The position numbers and the translations under genes were made by a program. This document shows, in pieces, positions 23,933-32,447 of a DNA stretch of 64,000 bases. This stretch comes from an uncultured Oscillospiraceae bacterium (GTDB lineage Bacteria; Bacillota; Clostridia; Oscillospirales; Ruminococcaceae): contig CAJUAN010000003.1 of the NCBI GenBank assembly GCA_910584715.1, positions 62,001 through 126,000 of the forward strand, given 5' to 3'. The notes below the pieces were generated by a model. It was not told where the DNA came from. It was given only the letters and a program-made list of their open reading frames with translations, and ran no database searches. The stretch's first letter is position 1. The number at the start of each line of letters is the position of its first letter.

Positions 23933-25420
23933 ATGAAAAAACAAGTCTATAACCCTTTTCTCCCGCTGAGCGAATGCATACCCGACGGAGAGCCCCACGT
24001 TTTCGGGGACAGGGTCTATCTCTACGGCTCTCACGACAAGGAGGGCGGCGAGACTTTTTGTATGCTGGACTACACGGTGTACTCCGCTCCCGTGGACGAT
24101 CTGTCCGACTGGCGGCGGGAGGGCGTTACCTACCGCGCTGAGCAAGACCCCGACTACAGCCGCAGCGACAGAAAGTTCATGTACGCCCCCGACGTTGTGC
24201 GCGGCAACGACGGGAAATACTATCTGTACTACTGTATGTCAGGCAGGGACGGAAACGGAGGATATTTCGGTCCCATAAGCGTCGCCGTCTGCGATACTCC
24301 TGCGGGACAGTACGAGTATCTCGGCTTTGTGCGCTACAAGGACGGCGCTCCCATGAAAAAGTACGTCTGCTTCGACCCGGGGGTCATAAACGACAACGGC
24401 GTTATCCGCGTTTATTACGGCACCCAATACGACTTTGAGGAGCGGGAGGATTTCCCCAATGAGGAGTATATCAGCTCCGAAATGAATATGTTCGGCAAGA
24501 GCCGTGAGGAGATACTGGAATACGCCGATAAGGACAGCGTTATGGGCCCCGTGTCCGTGGTTCTTGAGGACGATATGCTCACCGTTAAGGAGGAGCCGAA
24601 GCACATAATCCCCTACAGGGTAAAGGGCACGGATTTTGAGGAGCACCCGTTCTTTGAGGCAAGCTCCATACGCAAGGTTGGGAAGAAATATTATTTTGTG
24701 TACTCCTCCCAGAAGAACCACGAGCTTTGCTATGCTGTAAGCGATTATCCCGACAGGGACTTCCGCTTCGGGGGAACTATCGTGTCCAACGGAGACGTGG
24801 GTCTTGGCGGCAGAAAGGACGCCGACAGACTCAACATGACTGGTACTACCCACGGCAGCATTGAGAACATTAACGGTCAGTGGTACGTTTTCTACCACAG
24901 GCTTACCCATAAGTCCGATTACAGCAGACAGGCGTGCGCCGAAAGGATAACCATTGCCGAGGACGGCAGCATCAGGCAGGTTGAAATGACCTCCTGCGGA
25001 CTTAACGGCGGCGCGCTGAAAACCGAGGGTACGTACCCCGCGGTGATCGCCTGCAACCTCACAAACGGACATATGCCCCACGGCTCAAATAAAATTTATA
25101 CCGACAGCTTCCCAAACTGCACCCACAGGGACGAGGACAGATTTATCGGCGAGATATGCAATGATACAATCATTGGCTACAAATATTTCGACTTCGGGGG
25201 CGAGGTAAAGTTTTCGGTAACTGTGCGCTCCGAAAGCGGGGGAAAATTTGAGATATCCGACGAACTGAACGGCGCGCCGAAGGCTGTCCTTGAGATATCG
25301 CCCGCAAAGGACTGGACGGAATTTTCAGCGTCCCTTGATATGGGTACGGGAGTAAAGCCGCTGTTCCTGAAATTTATTGGAAAAGACGCGGAGCTTAAAG
25401 AAATAGCGTTCGGGGAATAG
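23933..25420 (+). CDS. Glycoside hydrolase family 43, cytosolic
   Basis: A 495-residue five-bladed propeller enzyme without signal peptide. The three catalytic acids are visible: general base Asp18 in CIPDGEPHVFGD, pKa modulator Asp148 in CFDPGV and acid Glu242 in FFEASSIRKVG. The C-terminal 130 residues form a beta-sandwich-like extension that starts after TYPAVIACNL. GH43 enzymes are beta-xylosidases or arabinofuranosidases; the exact substrate is not fixed. It is a paralogue of the gene at 38163. AAAGGAA precedes the ATG. Confidence 0.92.
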   Translation: MKKQVYNPFLPLSECIPDGEPHVFGDRVYLYGSHDKEGGETFCMLDYTVYSAPVDDLSDWRREGVTYRAEQDPDYSRSDRKFMYAPDVVRGNDGKYYLYYCMSGRDGNGGYFGPISVAVCDTPAGQYEYLGFVRYKDGAPMKKYVCFDPGVINDNGVIRVYYGTQYDFEEREDFPNEEYISSEMNMFGKSREEILEYADKDSVMGPVSVVLEDDMLTVKEEPKHIIPYRVKGTDFEEHPFFEASSIRKVGKKYYFVYSSQKNHELCYAVSDYPDRDFRFGGTIVSNGDVGLGGRKDADRLNMTGTTHGSIENINGQWYVFYHRLTHKSDYSRQACAERITIAEDGSIRQVEMTSCGLNGGALKTEGTYPAVIACNLTNGHMPHGSNKIYTDSFPNCTHRDEDRFIGEICNDTIIGYKYFDFGGEVKFSVTVRSESGGKFEISDELNGAPKAVLEISPAKDWTEFSASLDMGTGVKPLFLKFIGKDAELKEIAFGE

Positions 25421-25429
25421 GGTGAAATA

Positions 25430-26023
25430 ATGTGTACCGATATTATCGAATATCTGCAAAAGGAAGTCCGCGCAAGGTGCGAAGCTCCCTCAAACAAATT
25501 CGGCATAGGCTGCTATTATCATATAGAAGCGGTGGTGAAAAACGCGGAGCTTCTTGCGGAAAAATACGGCGCGGACAAGGAAGTAACGATCATTGCCGCA
25601 TGGCTCCACGACATAGCATCCGTGACCGATTACAGTCTCTATGAGGAACACCATATCCGCGGCGCGGAGATCGCAGAGGAGATACTCGGACGGTTCGGCT
25701 ACGACATAGATAAAACGAAGCTTGTCAAAAGCTGCATAAAAAATCATCGCGGCAGCGTTAGAAGTGCCTGCGAAGCTCCGGTCGGAAAAGAGGAAATATG
25801 CGTTGCCGACGCGGACGCGATATCCCACTTTGACAACGTGTCGAGTCTGCTTTTCCTTGCCTACGGCACAAAAGGCATGGACTATGAAACCGGAAAAAGC
25901 TTCGTACTGAACAAGCTGAAAAGAAGCTATGCAAAGCTTTCTGAGGAAAGCAGGAAATTTTACTGCGGCAAATATGAACGAGTCATGGGAATAATTGGGA
26001 AAAGCAAAACCATAAATATATGA
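25430..26023 (+). CDS. HD-domain phosphohydrolase
   Basis: A 197-residue protein with metal ligands of the HD superfamily: His31, His60-Asp61 (AAWLHDIA), His74/75 (EEHHIRGAEIAEEIL) and Asp near 128 (VADADAISHF). It would cleave a nucleotide or phosphate monoester; no signalling domain is attached. It follows the GH43 gene after nine bases with GGTGAAA upstream, and a terminator ends the unit. Confidence 0.85.
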   Translation: MCTDIIEYLQKEVRARCEAPSNKFGIGCYYHIEAVVKNAELLAEKYGADKEVTIIAAWLHDIASVTDYSLYEEHHIRGAEIAEEILGRFGYDIDKTKLVKSCIKNHRGSVRSACEAPVGKEEICVADADAISHFDNVSSLLFLAYGTKGMDYETGKSFVLNKLKRSYAKLSEESRKFYCGKYERVMGIIGKSKTINI

Positions 26024-26106
26024 CGAGCATTTAAAACATGAAGTTCCCGAAAGCCATCTTTTGCGCATACACTTAAATACGATCGGAAACATTAAATATA
26101 AAAAAG

Positions 26107-26138
26107 AGCGGCGGTAAAATTACTGCCGCTTTTTTTAT
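26107..26138 (+). terminator. Terminator after the HD gene
   Basis: AGCGGCGGTAA and TTACTGCCGCT form an 11-bp stem with one mismatch, followed by TTTTTTT. Confidence 0.85.
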
Positions 26139-26302
26139 CCGGTATCTGCAATTATCAAAGCTCCGGCTTTAAGGCGCCTTTATGAAATAATATCACATTT
26201 ACCAAGTATATCCCTGAAATGACCGATTATTGAAAAACAGTGGAAAAGTCCTAAAAAAAGAGCTATACTGTATACAAGAAACAGAAAGGGAGGGAAATAA
26301 GC

Positions 26303-26743
26303 TTGCAGATAGAAGTTAAGATAGACAGCGATTACAAAATTCCCAAAATCGTCATTTTTACGGATCAAATGTCGGACGAAATCGATTCTGTCCTAAAAAA
26401 ACTTTCCGAGGACACGCCCCGCGTGATATCCGGCTTTTGCGGAGACGCGCTGGAAATTCTTGAACAGGAAAGCATTGTAAAAATATACTGTGCGGCGGGA
26501 AAAGTCTATGCCGCTGCAAACGGAAAAGAATACGCTCTGCGGCTAAGACTTTATGAACTGGAAAAACGCCTTGACCCAAACAGCTTCGTAAGGATTTCAA
26601 ACTCCGAGATCGTCAATCTGAAAAAAGCCGTAAGCTTCGATCTCAGCCTTGCGGGAACTATACGCGTATCGCTTTCGGACGGCTCGGTAAGCTTTGTTTC
26701 AAGACGTTATGTCACAGCGATCAAACGGGTTCTGGGAATATGA
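26303..26743 (+). CDS. LytTR-family transcription regulator
   Basis: A 146-residue protein without receiver domain. Residues 1-50 are an uncharacterised N-terminal part and residues 55-146 a LytTR DNA-binding domain with YELEKRLDPNSFVRISNSEIVNLKKAV and the C-terminal SRRYVTAIKRVLGI. The start is TTG, selected because GGGAGGG precedes it. It overlaps or nearly abuts a DUF3021 membrane protein gene, the usual pair of LytTR regulatory systems in which the membrane protein holds the regulator in check (known for streptococcal examples, inferred here). Confidence 0.87.
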   Translation: MQIEVKIDSDYKIPKIVIFTDQMSDEIDSVLKKLSEDTPRVISGFCGDALEILEQESIVKIYCAAGKVYAAANGKEYALRLRLYELEKRLDPNSFVRISNSEIVNLKKAVSFDLSLAGTIRVSLSDGSVSFVSRRYVTAIKRVLGI

Positions 26744-26763
26744 TCTCAAAGGAGGAAACTGTC

Positions 26764-27207
26764 ATGAAAAAAATTATTTCAAGAGGATTTTTAGGTATAC
26801 CTCTGGGTATAACGATAAGCAACATACTTGCTCTGGTAATTTCCGTTATTGCAGGGGACGGCGAATATTACCCATATGTGCCTGCCCTGGCAGTCTCGGT
26901 CAGCGGCTCTCTTAACGCGGCTGTACTGCAGACCGTTCTGAGCGGCGTTCTCGGCGCGGTTTTCGGAGCGGCGTCCCTGATATGGGAAAAAGAATCATGG
27001 AGCCTTGTAAAGCAGAGTGCCGTATACTTTTTTATCGTGGCGGCGGCAATGCTGCCCATAGCCTATATTACGGGCTGGATGGAGCATTCGGTCACAGGCT
27101 TTCTGATCTATATGACTATATTTGCAGCTATCTTCCTAATAGTCTGGCTGATACAGTATTTCAGGTGGAAGGCAAAGGTCAAAAGGCTCAATTCGGAACT
27201 GAAATAA
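26764..27207 (+). CDS. DUF3021 membrane protein, partner of LytTR regulator
   Basis: A 147-residue protein with four membrane helices and a basic C-terminus (YFRWKAKVKRLNSELK). FLGIPLGITISNI at the start is typical of DUF3021. It likely controls the preceding LytTR regulator. Start 26764 is preferred over 26740 because AAAGGAGG lies eight bases upstream of it. Confidence 0.82.
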   Translation: MKKIISRGFLGIPLGITISNILALVISVIAGDGEYYPYVPALAVSVSGSLNAAVLQTVLSGVLGAVFGAASLIWEKESWSLVKQSAVYFFIVAAAMLPIAYITGWMEHSVTGFLIYMTIFAAIFLIVWLIQYFRWKAKVKRLNSELK

Positions 27208-27245
27208 TGCCTTAACGCTCCGCATGTGTACAAACATACAATTTA

Positions 27246-27284
27246 AAACCGCGGGATATCTGCCTGATACCCTGCGGTTTTGTT
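27246..27284 (+). terminator. Terminator after the LytTR/DUF3021 pair
   Basis: AAACCGCGGG pairs with CCCTGCGGTTT (one mismatch), extended by GATATC/GATAC pairing, followed by TGTTTT. Confidence 0.65.
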
Positions 27285-27290
27285 TTCATA

Positions 27291-27319
27291 CCTTACTGCA
27301 CAAATTTTGCAGTAAGGTC
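27291..27319. repeat. 11-bp inverted repeat in a 496-base gap
   Basis: ACCTTACTGCA and TGCAGTAAGGT are perfect complements around a 7-base loop. No T run follows. In the rest of the gap 27285-27612 I see a small GGGG/CCCC hairpin near 27399 but no convincing gene; an untranslated RNA is possible but unproven. Confidence 0.35.
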
Positions 27320-27612
27320 TCCGAAACGCTGTGCTCCGCTGCTTTCACATCAGCTTGCTATCTCTTCCCGCTTGCCGTCAATTTTTTGGGGAAAAGTCCC
27401 CAGAACAGACGCAAGGCTGAAATGCCAAAAACGTGCAATATTACAAAAGACAAAAGTTTTATCCTACGAAATAGTGTTCCTTACAAATATGGTGCAGCGC
27501 TTTTTACCAAGAACTAAATGCAATATTTTTACACAATCTATTGCAGAAATTTCACTTTTTGCCTGCAATATAAAAAAATAACCAGTTTTTTATTGGAAAA
27601 TGCAAAATCCGC

Positions 27613-27641
27613 TTGAAAAATGTCCGCCTTTGTAGTATAAT
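27613..27641 (+). promoter_or_regulatory. Promoter of the surface SGNH hydrolase gene
   Basis: TTGAAA and TATAAT with a 17-base spacer. Confidence 0.75.
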
Positions 27642-27703
27642 AAAAAAGTATGATTATGTTTCAGCCTTTAATCGAAAGCGAAACGATCAGGAAAGGTTTT
27701 TAT

Positions 27704-28759
27704 ATGTCAAAAAGAATTTCATTTGCCGATATTGCAGTAAATGCCGCGCTTGTTCTTATGTCGGCAGCGGCGGCAGTTCTGCTTTGCATATATTTTTTCG
27801 GGGAAAGACCTGCGGACGGAGATCCGTCAGATACGGATACCCCGCACATTATCAACGCCTCCGAAACAGAACCGACTCAGACTTTTGTCACAACAGTTAC
27901 CGAAACCACCGTTATTTCCGAAGAAGCTGAAACTACGTCCGAAACGGAACCCCCGTCCGCTTCCGAGGAATATTCTCCCGCATTTTTTCAGAATACGCTT
28001 TTTATAGGCGATTCAATTTCCGTAGGACTGATCAACTATGAGTTCCTGCCTCCAGAAAACGTCTTTGCAAAGGCGGGAATAACTCCGTCGTCCGTAGTCA
28101 ACACCAATATCGACGACGTTTCGGTCTTTTCCAAAGCGTCGGGGCTTGATCCCGAATATATCTGCATAATGCTGGGTACAAACAGCGTTGCATACGTTGA
28201 GGGTCAGGAAATGTCCGAGGAGCTTGGCAAGTTTATCGACATGATCGCAGGAACTTGTCCGAACGCAAGGATAGTACTTGCTTCCGTGCCGCCCGTTACC
28301 CGTAAGCATGAGGAGGAAAAGCCGGAACAGCTTGAAGCGATAATTGCCTACAACAAGCTTGTAAAAGAGCTTGCGGAGGAAAAATCCGTCGCCTATGCCG
28401 ACACATTCAGTCTGCTTACGGACGAAACCGGTTATCTGGGTTCCCGCTATGCCGAACACGACGGTCTGCACCTCAAGATACACGCTTATCCGGTAATACT
28501 CAGCGCCGTTCAGAACGCGCTTATAAATTACTATGATATAATCTTTGTTCCCCCGGCAGAAACGGAACCGTCCTCCGAATCCGCAGTATCGGCAGTCGCA
28601 ACCGTTTCAGCCGTAATTGAAACAGCTGAAACGGTTGCTGAGACAAAAAGCGGCGGAGAAACAGAGGAAGCAAACGAAGCTGCCGATATCTTGGAACAGG
28701 ACGGTATAGAGGATACCGACGAGCTTGACGACTCCGAGGAGCTTGACGATACAGAATAA
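27704..28759 (+). CDS. Membrane-anchored SGNH/GDSL hydrolase
   Basis: A 351-residue protein. A membrane helix lies near residues 12-32, a Thr/Glu-rich linker reaches to about 90, and the SGNH domain begins with TLFIGDSISVGL (Ser104). Further blocks are ICIMLGTNSV (Asn) and EHDGLHLK (Asp-His). The C-terminal 70 residues are Glu/Asp/Val-rich with repeats of DELDDSEELDDTE type. It would deacylate or transfer acyl groups at the cell surface. Start 27704 has AGGAAAGG eight bases upstream; ATG 27650 is too near the -10 box to be likely. Confidence 0.85.
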   Translation: MSKRISFADIAVNAALVLMSAAAAVLLCIYFFGERPADGDPSDTDTPHIINASETEPTQTFVTTVTETTVISEEAETTSETEPPSASEEYSPAFFQNTLFIGDSISVGLINYEFLPPENVFAKAGITPSSVVNTNIDDVSVFSKASGLDPEYICIMLGTNSVAYVEGQEMSEELGKFIDMIAGTCPNARIVLASVPPVTRKHEEEKPEQLEAIIAYNKLVKELAEEKSVAYADTFSLLTDETGYLGSRYAEHDGLHLKIHAYPVILSAVQNALINYYDIIFVPPAETEPSSESAVSAVATVSAVIETAETVAETKSGGETEEANEAADILEQDGIEDTDELDDSEELDDTE

Positions 28760-28871
28760 AATAATGTACTGCCGTTTACGGTGCCGTCCCGGTACTGATA
28801 TATCAGTATCAGGACAGCAATTACATAATATTAATATTAACCCGACGATATAAATGAAAGGAAGATCAGTT

Positions 28872-29429
28872 ATGAAAAAATCAATTATCCTTGCAGCAGC
28901 TTTTTCGCTTTCGTTACTGCTGCTGACGTCCTGCACTGACGAGCAGCCCACGGTACCTGTTGACGCGACTGTTGAGACCTCCGCAGAATCCACAGACGAC
29001 GGTCAGGGAGAGCCTGCCGTTCTTCCCGACGCAGTACCTGTATCTGACGCTTCGGCTGCTGATATAACAGCCGCTGTTACTGCGGAGATCGAAATTCCCT
29101 CCGCCGTGGAAAAAACAGCCGACAGCATAGGCGCATTCTATGACGTGGACGTATCGGCAGTCACGGATATGTCTGTTCTGGTATGCGGAAGCGGAGCTTA
29201 TCCCGACGAGCTTGCGGTATTCAAATTTACCGATGAGGATGCTGCAAAGGCGGGCATGGAAGCTGTACAGAAGCGTTTGGACAGCCAGACGGAGCTTTAC
29301 GCCGACTACACTCCCGACGAGATGTACAAGCTTGAGGACGCGTTCATTTTCACCAAGGACAACTGGGTTGTAATGGCAGTTTGCTCCGACAATGCACGCG
29401 CAAAAGAGATCATCGAGGGTATACTGTAA
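28872..29429 (+). CDS. DUF4358-like lipoprotein
   Basis: A 185-residue exported lipoprotein. The signal peptide ends LLLLTSC with Cys21 the lipidated residue. After an acidic linker, residues 75-185 match the DUF4358 pattern: FYDVDVSAVTDMSVLVCGSGAYPDELAVFKF, then a C-terminal IFTKDNWVVMAVCSDN. The function is unknown. Start 28872 is chosen for AAAGGAAG upstream. An inverted repeat (TACTGATATATCAGTA within GTCC/GGAC, 28785-28815) lies between it and the SGNH gene. Confidence 0.75.
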   Translation: MKKSIILAAAFSLSLLLLTSCTDEQPTVPVDATVETSAESTDDGQGEPAVLPDAVPVSDASAADITAAVTAEIEIPSAVEKTADSIGAFYDVDVSAVTDMSVLVCGSGAYPDELAVFKFTDEDAAKAGMEAVQKRLDSQTELYADYTPDEMYKLEDAFIFTKDNWVVMAVCSDNARAKEIIEGIL

Positions 29430-29432
29430 AAA

Positions 29433-29801
29433 CTATCCTGCTCCTTTTAAAGAGGACGCTTTATTCTCGGCGTTCTGCTCTTCACAAAGAACGTCCATGC
29501 GTTCCGATATCTTTCCTTTCCGCTCGTCAGACAACGAGCGGAATTTGTTTATCATCTCAGTCTCCTTTTCCGGAAGCTCCGATCTGCTCAGTCCTTTTTT
29601 ATTATTCGTCCTGCCCGCGATATAGTCCAGCGACGCTCCGTAAAACTCCGCCAGCCTTGCCGCGCAGTGAAAGGGTATCTCCCGCCTGCCGCTTTCGTAA
29701 AGCTGGTACTGTTGCCGTGTGATCCCCAGTATCCTCCCGACCTGTTCCTGATTAAGGTCCGCGTCCTCTCTCAGATCCTTCAGCCTTTGGTAATAATGCA
29801 C
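29433..29801 (-). CDS. XRE-family transcription regulator
   Basis: A 122-residue protein with a Cro/C1-type helix-turn-helix at residues 5-62 (QEQVGRILGITRQQYQLYES) followed by the conserved ASLDYIAGRTNNKKG segment and a helical tail. It is a paralogue of the regulator at 61750 (shared YYQRL/IRDLRED start and SLDYIAG.TNNK.GLS). GTG start with GAGGT upstream. Converges on the DUF4358-like gene with only three bases between stops. The divergent neighbour is a small membrane protein. Confidence 0.88.
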   Translation of the reverse strand: MHYYQRLKDLREDADLNQEQVGRILGITRQQYQLYESGRREIPFHCAARLAEFYGASLDYIAGRTNNKKGLSRSELPEKETEMINKFRSLSDERKGKISERMDVLCEEQNAENKASSLKGAG

Positions 29802-29871
29802 ATTGCTACCTCATTTCGTTTGTATATTTATCAGATTATTTAAATTATACCACTGACATTCATTTGTATGC

Positions 29872-29900
29872 TTGACTTGCATTTATTGGTGTGCTATAAT
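29872..29900 (+). promoter_or_regulatory. Promoter of the 90-aa membrane protein gene
   Basis: TTGACT and TATAAT with a 17-base spacer. TGCATTTA overlapping the spacer recurs inverted as TAAATGCA near 29917, a possible operator for the divergent XRE regulator. Confidence 0.7.
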
Positions 29901-29949
29901 TAAAATATAGAATTTGTTTAAATGCAAAATTGAAAGAGGTGGCAGCGTT

Positions 29950-30222
29950 ATGACTGCGGTTCCGGTAATATTCGGACTTGCCGTATTTGCGTTCTTGATA
30001 TTTGTAAATATAAAACTGTCGCGGGGAATGGTAAAAGCAGCGAATGACAAAGGCTACTGCGACGACGACGTTTTTATTTTCTACATATGCTTTTTTCTCG
30101 GCGCGCTTGGGTATATGTACGTCGCCGCTCTGCCCGATCTTAAGCTGCGTGAAAAAATTGAAGCCATTGGGTATGCGGACGTTTCCCGAGAAAAAAGCGA
30201 AGAACCGCGGCTCTTTATATGA
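29950..30222 (+). CDS. Small membrane protein of unknown function
   Basis: A 90-residue protein with two membrane helices (about 3-21 and 43-63) and a charged loop KAANDKGYCDDD between them. I do not recognise a family. The start is placed at 29950 because GAGGTGG lies eight bases before it. It is divergent from the XRE gene and probably under its control. Confidence 0.65.
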   Translation: MTAVPVIFGLAVFAFLIFVNIKLSRGMVKAANDKGYCDDDVFIFYICFFLGALGYMYVAALPDLKLREKIEAIGYADVSREKSEEPRLFI

Positions 30223-30447
30223 CCACGCCGCTGTTCGCGCCTGTATTCATATTGCCGCCTCAGTTATATGCTGACTTGCTTCCAAAATTCTGTGCAAAAA
30301 CATATATGCAAATTTTTTGCACGCATTTGGACAGCGAAATAATATTACAAATAATTCGGGAACAATTACCTGTAATAAAGCCGCCGCGCAAAGGCATAAA
30401 ATAAGTGTAAATCAGGAAATTGCTTAAACGCAGGCGGGTGCGGTCTT

Positions 30448-31554
30448 ATGGATAAAAAAACGGTCAGAACCATACTTTTTACGGCTTTTCTTGCGGCTGT
30501 GCCTATTGCCGCCGCTGTCAAGCCCGAATTTTTTGCGGGACTCATCTCCAAGGCGGCAGGACTTCTCATGCCGGTTTTTCTGGGCGCGGCTATCGCTTTC
30601 GTTATGAATATCCCGTTCTGCTGGTTCAGAAAGCGTTTCTCACAGCTTTTCAAGCGTGCCGGAGACAAAACTCTGACCGCTCTTTCCGTCACGGCGGCGT
30701 ATCTGCTGCTGCTTGCCGCCGCTGCGGGGATAATATGGATCGTTGTTCCGCAGCTTATTTCAAGCGTAAGACTTTTTATAGATAATTTTGACAGGTACTA
30801 CGATAATTTCATGGGGTACTGCACAAGACTTGAAAGCCGCGACGAGTTCGGGATATTCTGTGCTCTGAAGGACGCTGTCGCAGGTCTCGGCGGAAGCATA
30901 CCCAAAATGCTCGAAAGCACTTATGACAAGACCTACGATCTTGCCTCCGGAATAGCAAACGTCCTCATAGGCTTTGTTATTTCAATTTATATCCTTATAA
31001 GCAAAAACGATATACGCCGTTTTACCGCAATGACCGTAAAGCACTTCACGGGGGAACGGTATGAAACAGTGCGCAGGCGTTACCGAATGGTTTTCAATAT
31101 TTTTACCCGCTTCGTCAGCGGACAAATAACCGAGGCGGTGATACTGGGGGTTCTGTGCTTTGCGGGAATGAAGCTGTTCCGCTTTGAATACGCTCTGCTG
31201 ATCAGCACGATAATAGGCGTTACCGCGCTTATCCCCGTGGTCGGGGCTATCATAGGAACTATTCCGTCAGCTCTGCTGCTGTTCCTGATAAGTCCCGCAA
31301 GAGCGGTATGGTTCGTGGTATTCATCATCATTTTGCAGCAGCTCGAGAACAACCTTATTTACCCTAAGGTAGTCGGGAAAAGCCTTGGAATACCTCCCTT
31401 GCTGGTACTTCTGGCAATACTTCTCGGAGCGGGTATAGGAGGCGCGGCAGGAATGCTTCTCGGCGTACCGCTCATGTCGCTCGCATACGCAGTAGTACAG
31501 GAAAAGCTTTGCGAATCCCTTTGTCCGTCCGACAAAATGCCCGACCAAATATGA
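30448..31554 (+). CDS. AI-2E family transporter
   Basis: A 368-residue membrane protein with about eight helices. The family features are the long middle amphipathic region (SSVRLFIDNFDRYYDNFMGY), FTRFVSGQITEAVILGVLC, IIGVTALIPVVGAIIG and the C-terminal QQLENNLIYPKVVGKSLG. Members include sodium/proton antiporters and the exporter TqsA; the substrate here is unknown. The ribosome site is weak (GGCGGGTGCGG). Confidence 0.9.
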   Translation: MDKKTVRTILFTAFLAAVPIAAAVKPEFFAGLISKAAGLLMPVFLGAAIAFVMNIPFCWFRKRFSQLFKRAGDKTLTALSVTAAYLLLLAAAAGIIWIVVPQLISSVRLFIDNFDRYYDNFMGYCTRLESRDEFGIFCALKDAVAGLGGSIPKMLESTYDKTYDLASGIANVLIGFVISIYILISKNDIRRFTAMTVKHFTGERYETVRRRYRMVFNIFTRFVSGQITEAVILGVLCFAGMKLFRFEYALLISTIIGVTALIPVVGAIIGTIPSALLLFLISPARAVWFVVFIIILQQLENNLIYPKVVGKSLGIPPLLVLLAILLGAGIGGAAGMLLGVPLMSLAYAVVQEKLCESLCPSDKMPDQI

Positions 31555-31564
31555 CGTTCCAAAT

Positions 31565-31610
31565 AAAGCGGACGGCAAAGTAAAATTTTTCTTTGCCGTC
31601 CGCTTTAGTT
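31565..31610. terminator. Terminator between AI-2E transporter and flavoprotein genes
   Basis: A perfect 16-bp stem (AAAGCGGACGGCAAAG and complement) in a convergent intergenic gap, serving both directions. Confidence 0.85.
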
Positions 31611-31646
31611 ATTTTAAAAATTAAATTACATAGGTATCTTGGATAT

Positions 31647-32315
31647 TTACATGCCCAGATATTTTACATATTCGTCTATTGACATTAGCTGCATTTCAAG
31701 CTGTTTTCTTGTTTCTTCCGATACATTAAGTCCGCATGCAATTTCAAACCCCGCCTGCTTGACAGCTTCAAGATATTCGCCGACCTTTGCGGCGGCAGAA
31801 CCTTGGCTTTTAAGAAGCTTACCGCAGTTTCTGTAGATTTCAAGGCTCGGTTCGCAGCAGGCAAAAGCCGCTTTCATTACTTCAAAATTTTTCTCTCCGG
31901 GGAAACCGCAGTTTGAGATCACAATAAATTTCTGCGTTTTCGGCTTTGTATCTTCGAGGTCGTAGCCGTCGTTTTTCTCGGTAATTTTCGGACTTTTCAG
32001 CGGAGCGAGTCTATCCACAAAATTTTTCATAAGGGCGGTCATATTCCATGTGTAGACCGGCGTTGCAAAAACTACAATATCTGACGTACAGTACAAATTC
32101 AAAAGTCCCGCCATATCATCGTTATGAACGCATTTGCCCGGTGTTTTGAACCAGCAGGCAAAACAGCCTCCGCATTGTGTAATATTTTTTTCGGAAAGAA
32201 AAATATTACAGGTATCCGCACCTGCGTTTTGCGCTCCGCAAAGAAAAGCCGAGGCTATCTTGTTTGTCGCGCTGTCCGATCCGGACGGACTTCCGTTAAA
32301 AACCGTAACTTTCAT
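31647..32315 (-). CDS. NADPH-dependent FMN reductase/flavodoxin-like protein
   Basis: A 222-residue flavoprotein beginning MKVTVFNGSPSGSDSATNKI, the FMN phosphate loop of the FMN_red family, followed by CGGCFACWFKTPGKCVHNDDM, a Cys-rich segment found in the iron-sulfur flavoprotein-like group, and FATPVYTWNMTALMKNFVDR. It probably reduces a small quinone or electrophile. Start 32315 is preferred over TTG 32333 since the flavin loop follows it directly. It has a strong promoter with a palindrome at the start site. Confidence 0.87.
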   Translation of the reverse strand: MKVTVFNGSPSGSDSATNKIASAFLCGAQNAGADTCNIFLSEKNITQCGGCFACWFKTPGKCVHNDDMAGLLNLYCTSDIVVFATPVYTWNMTALMKNFVDRLAPLKSPKITEKNDGYDLEDTKPKTQKFIVISNCGFPGEKNFEVMKAAFACCEPSLEIYRNCGKLLKSQGSAAAKVGEYLEAVKQAGFEIACGLNVSEETRKQLEMQLMSIDEYVKYLGM

Positions 32316-32340
32316 TCTAAACACTTCTTTCAATATATTT

Positions 32341-32385
32341 CGGACGTCCGATATGATTATATACTGAAAAGCAAGCGTTTGTCAA
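32341..32385 (-). promoter_or_regulatory. Flavoprotein promoter with CGGACGTCCG palindrome
   Basis: On the minus strand TTGACA (32380-32385) and TATAAT (32356-32361) with an 18-base spacer. The perfect 10-bp palindrome CGGACGTCCG at 32341-32350 covers the expected transcription start, with ATAT on either side. Confidence 0.7.
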
Positions 32386-32447
32386 TCTACGCTTCGTAGA
32401 ATCAAAAAATGAATTTTACGGTGAGAAAACCGCGCTGCGTCTGCGTT

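Noticed and set aside
27224..27517. 97-codon plus-strand open frame after the LytTR/DUF3021 pair
   Set aside because: It starts within a terminator hairpin, has no ribosome site and no protein-like pattern.
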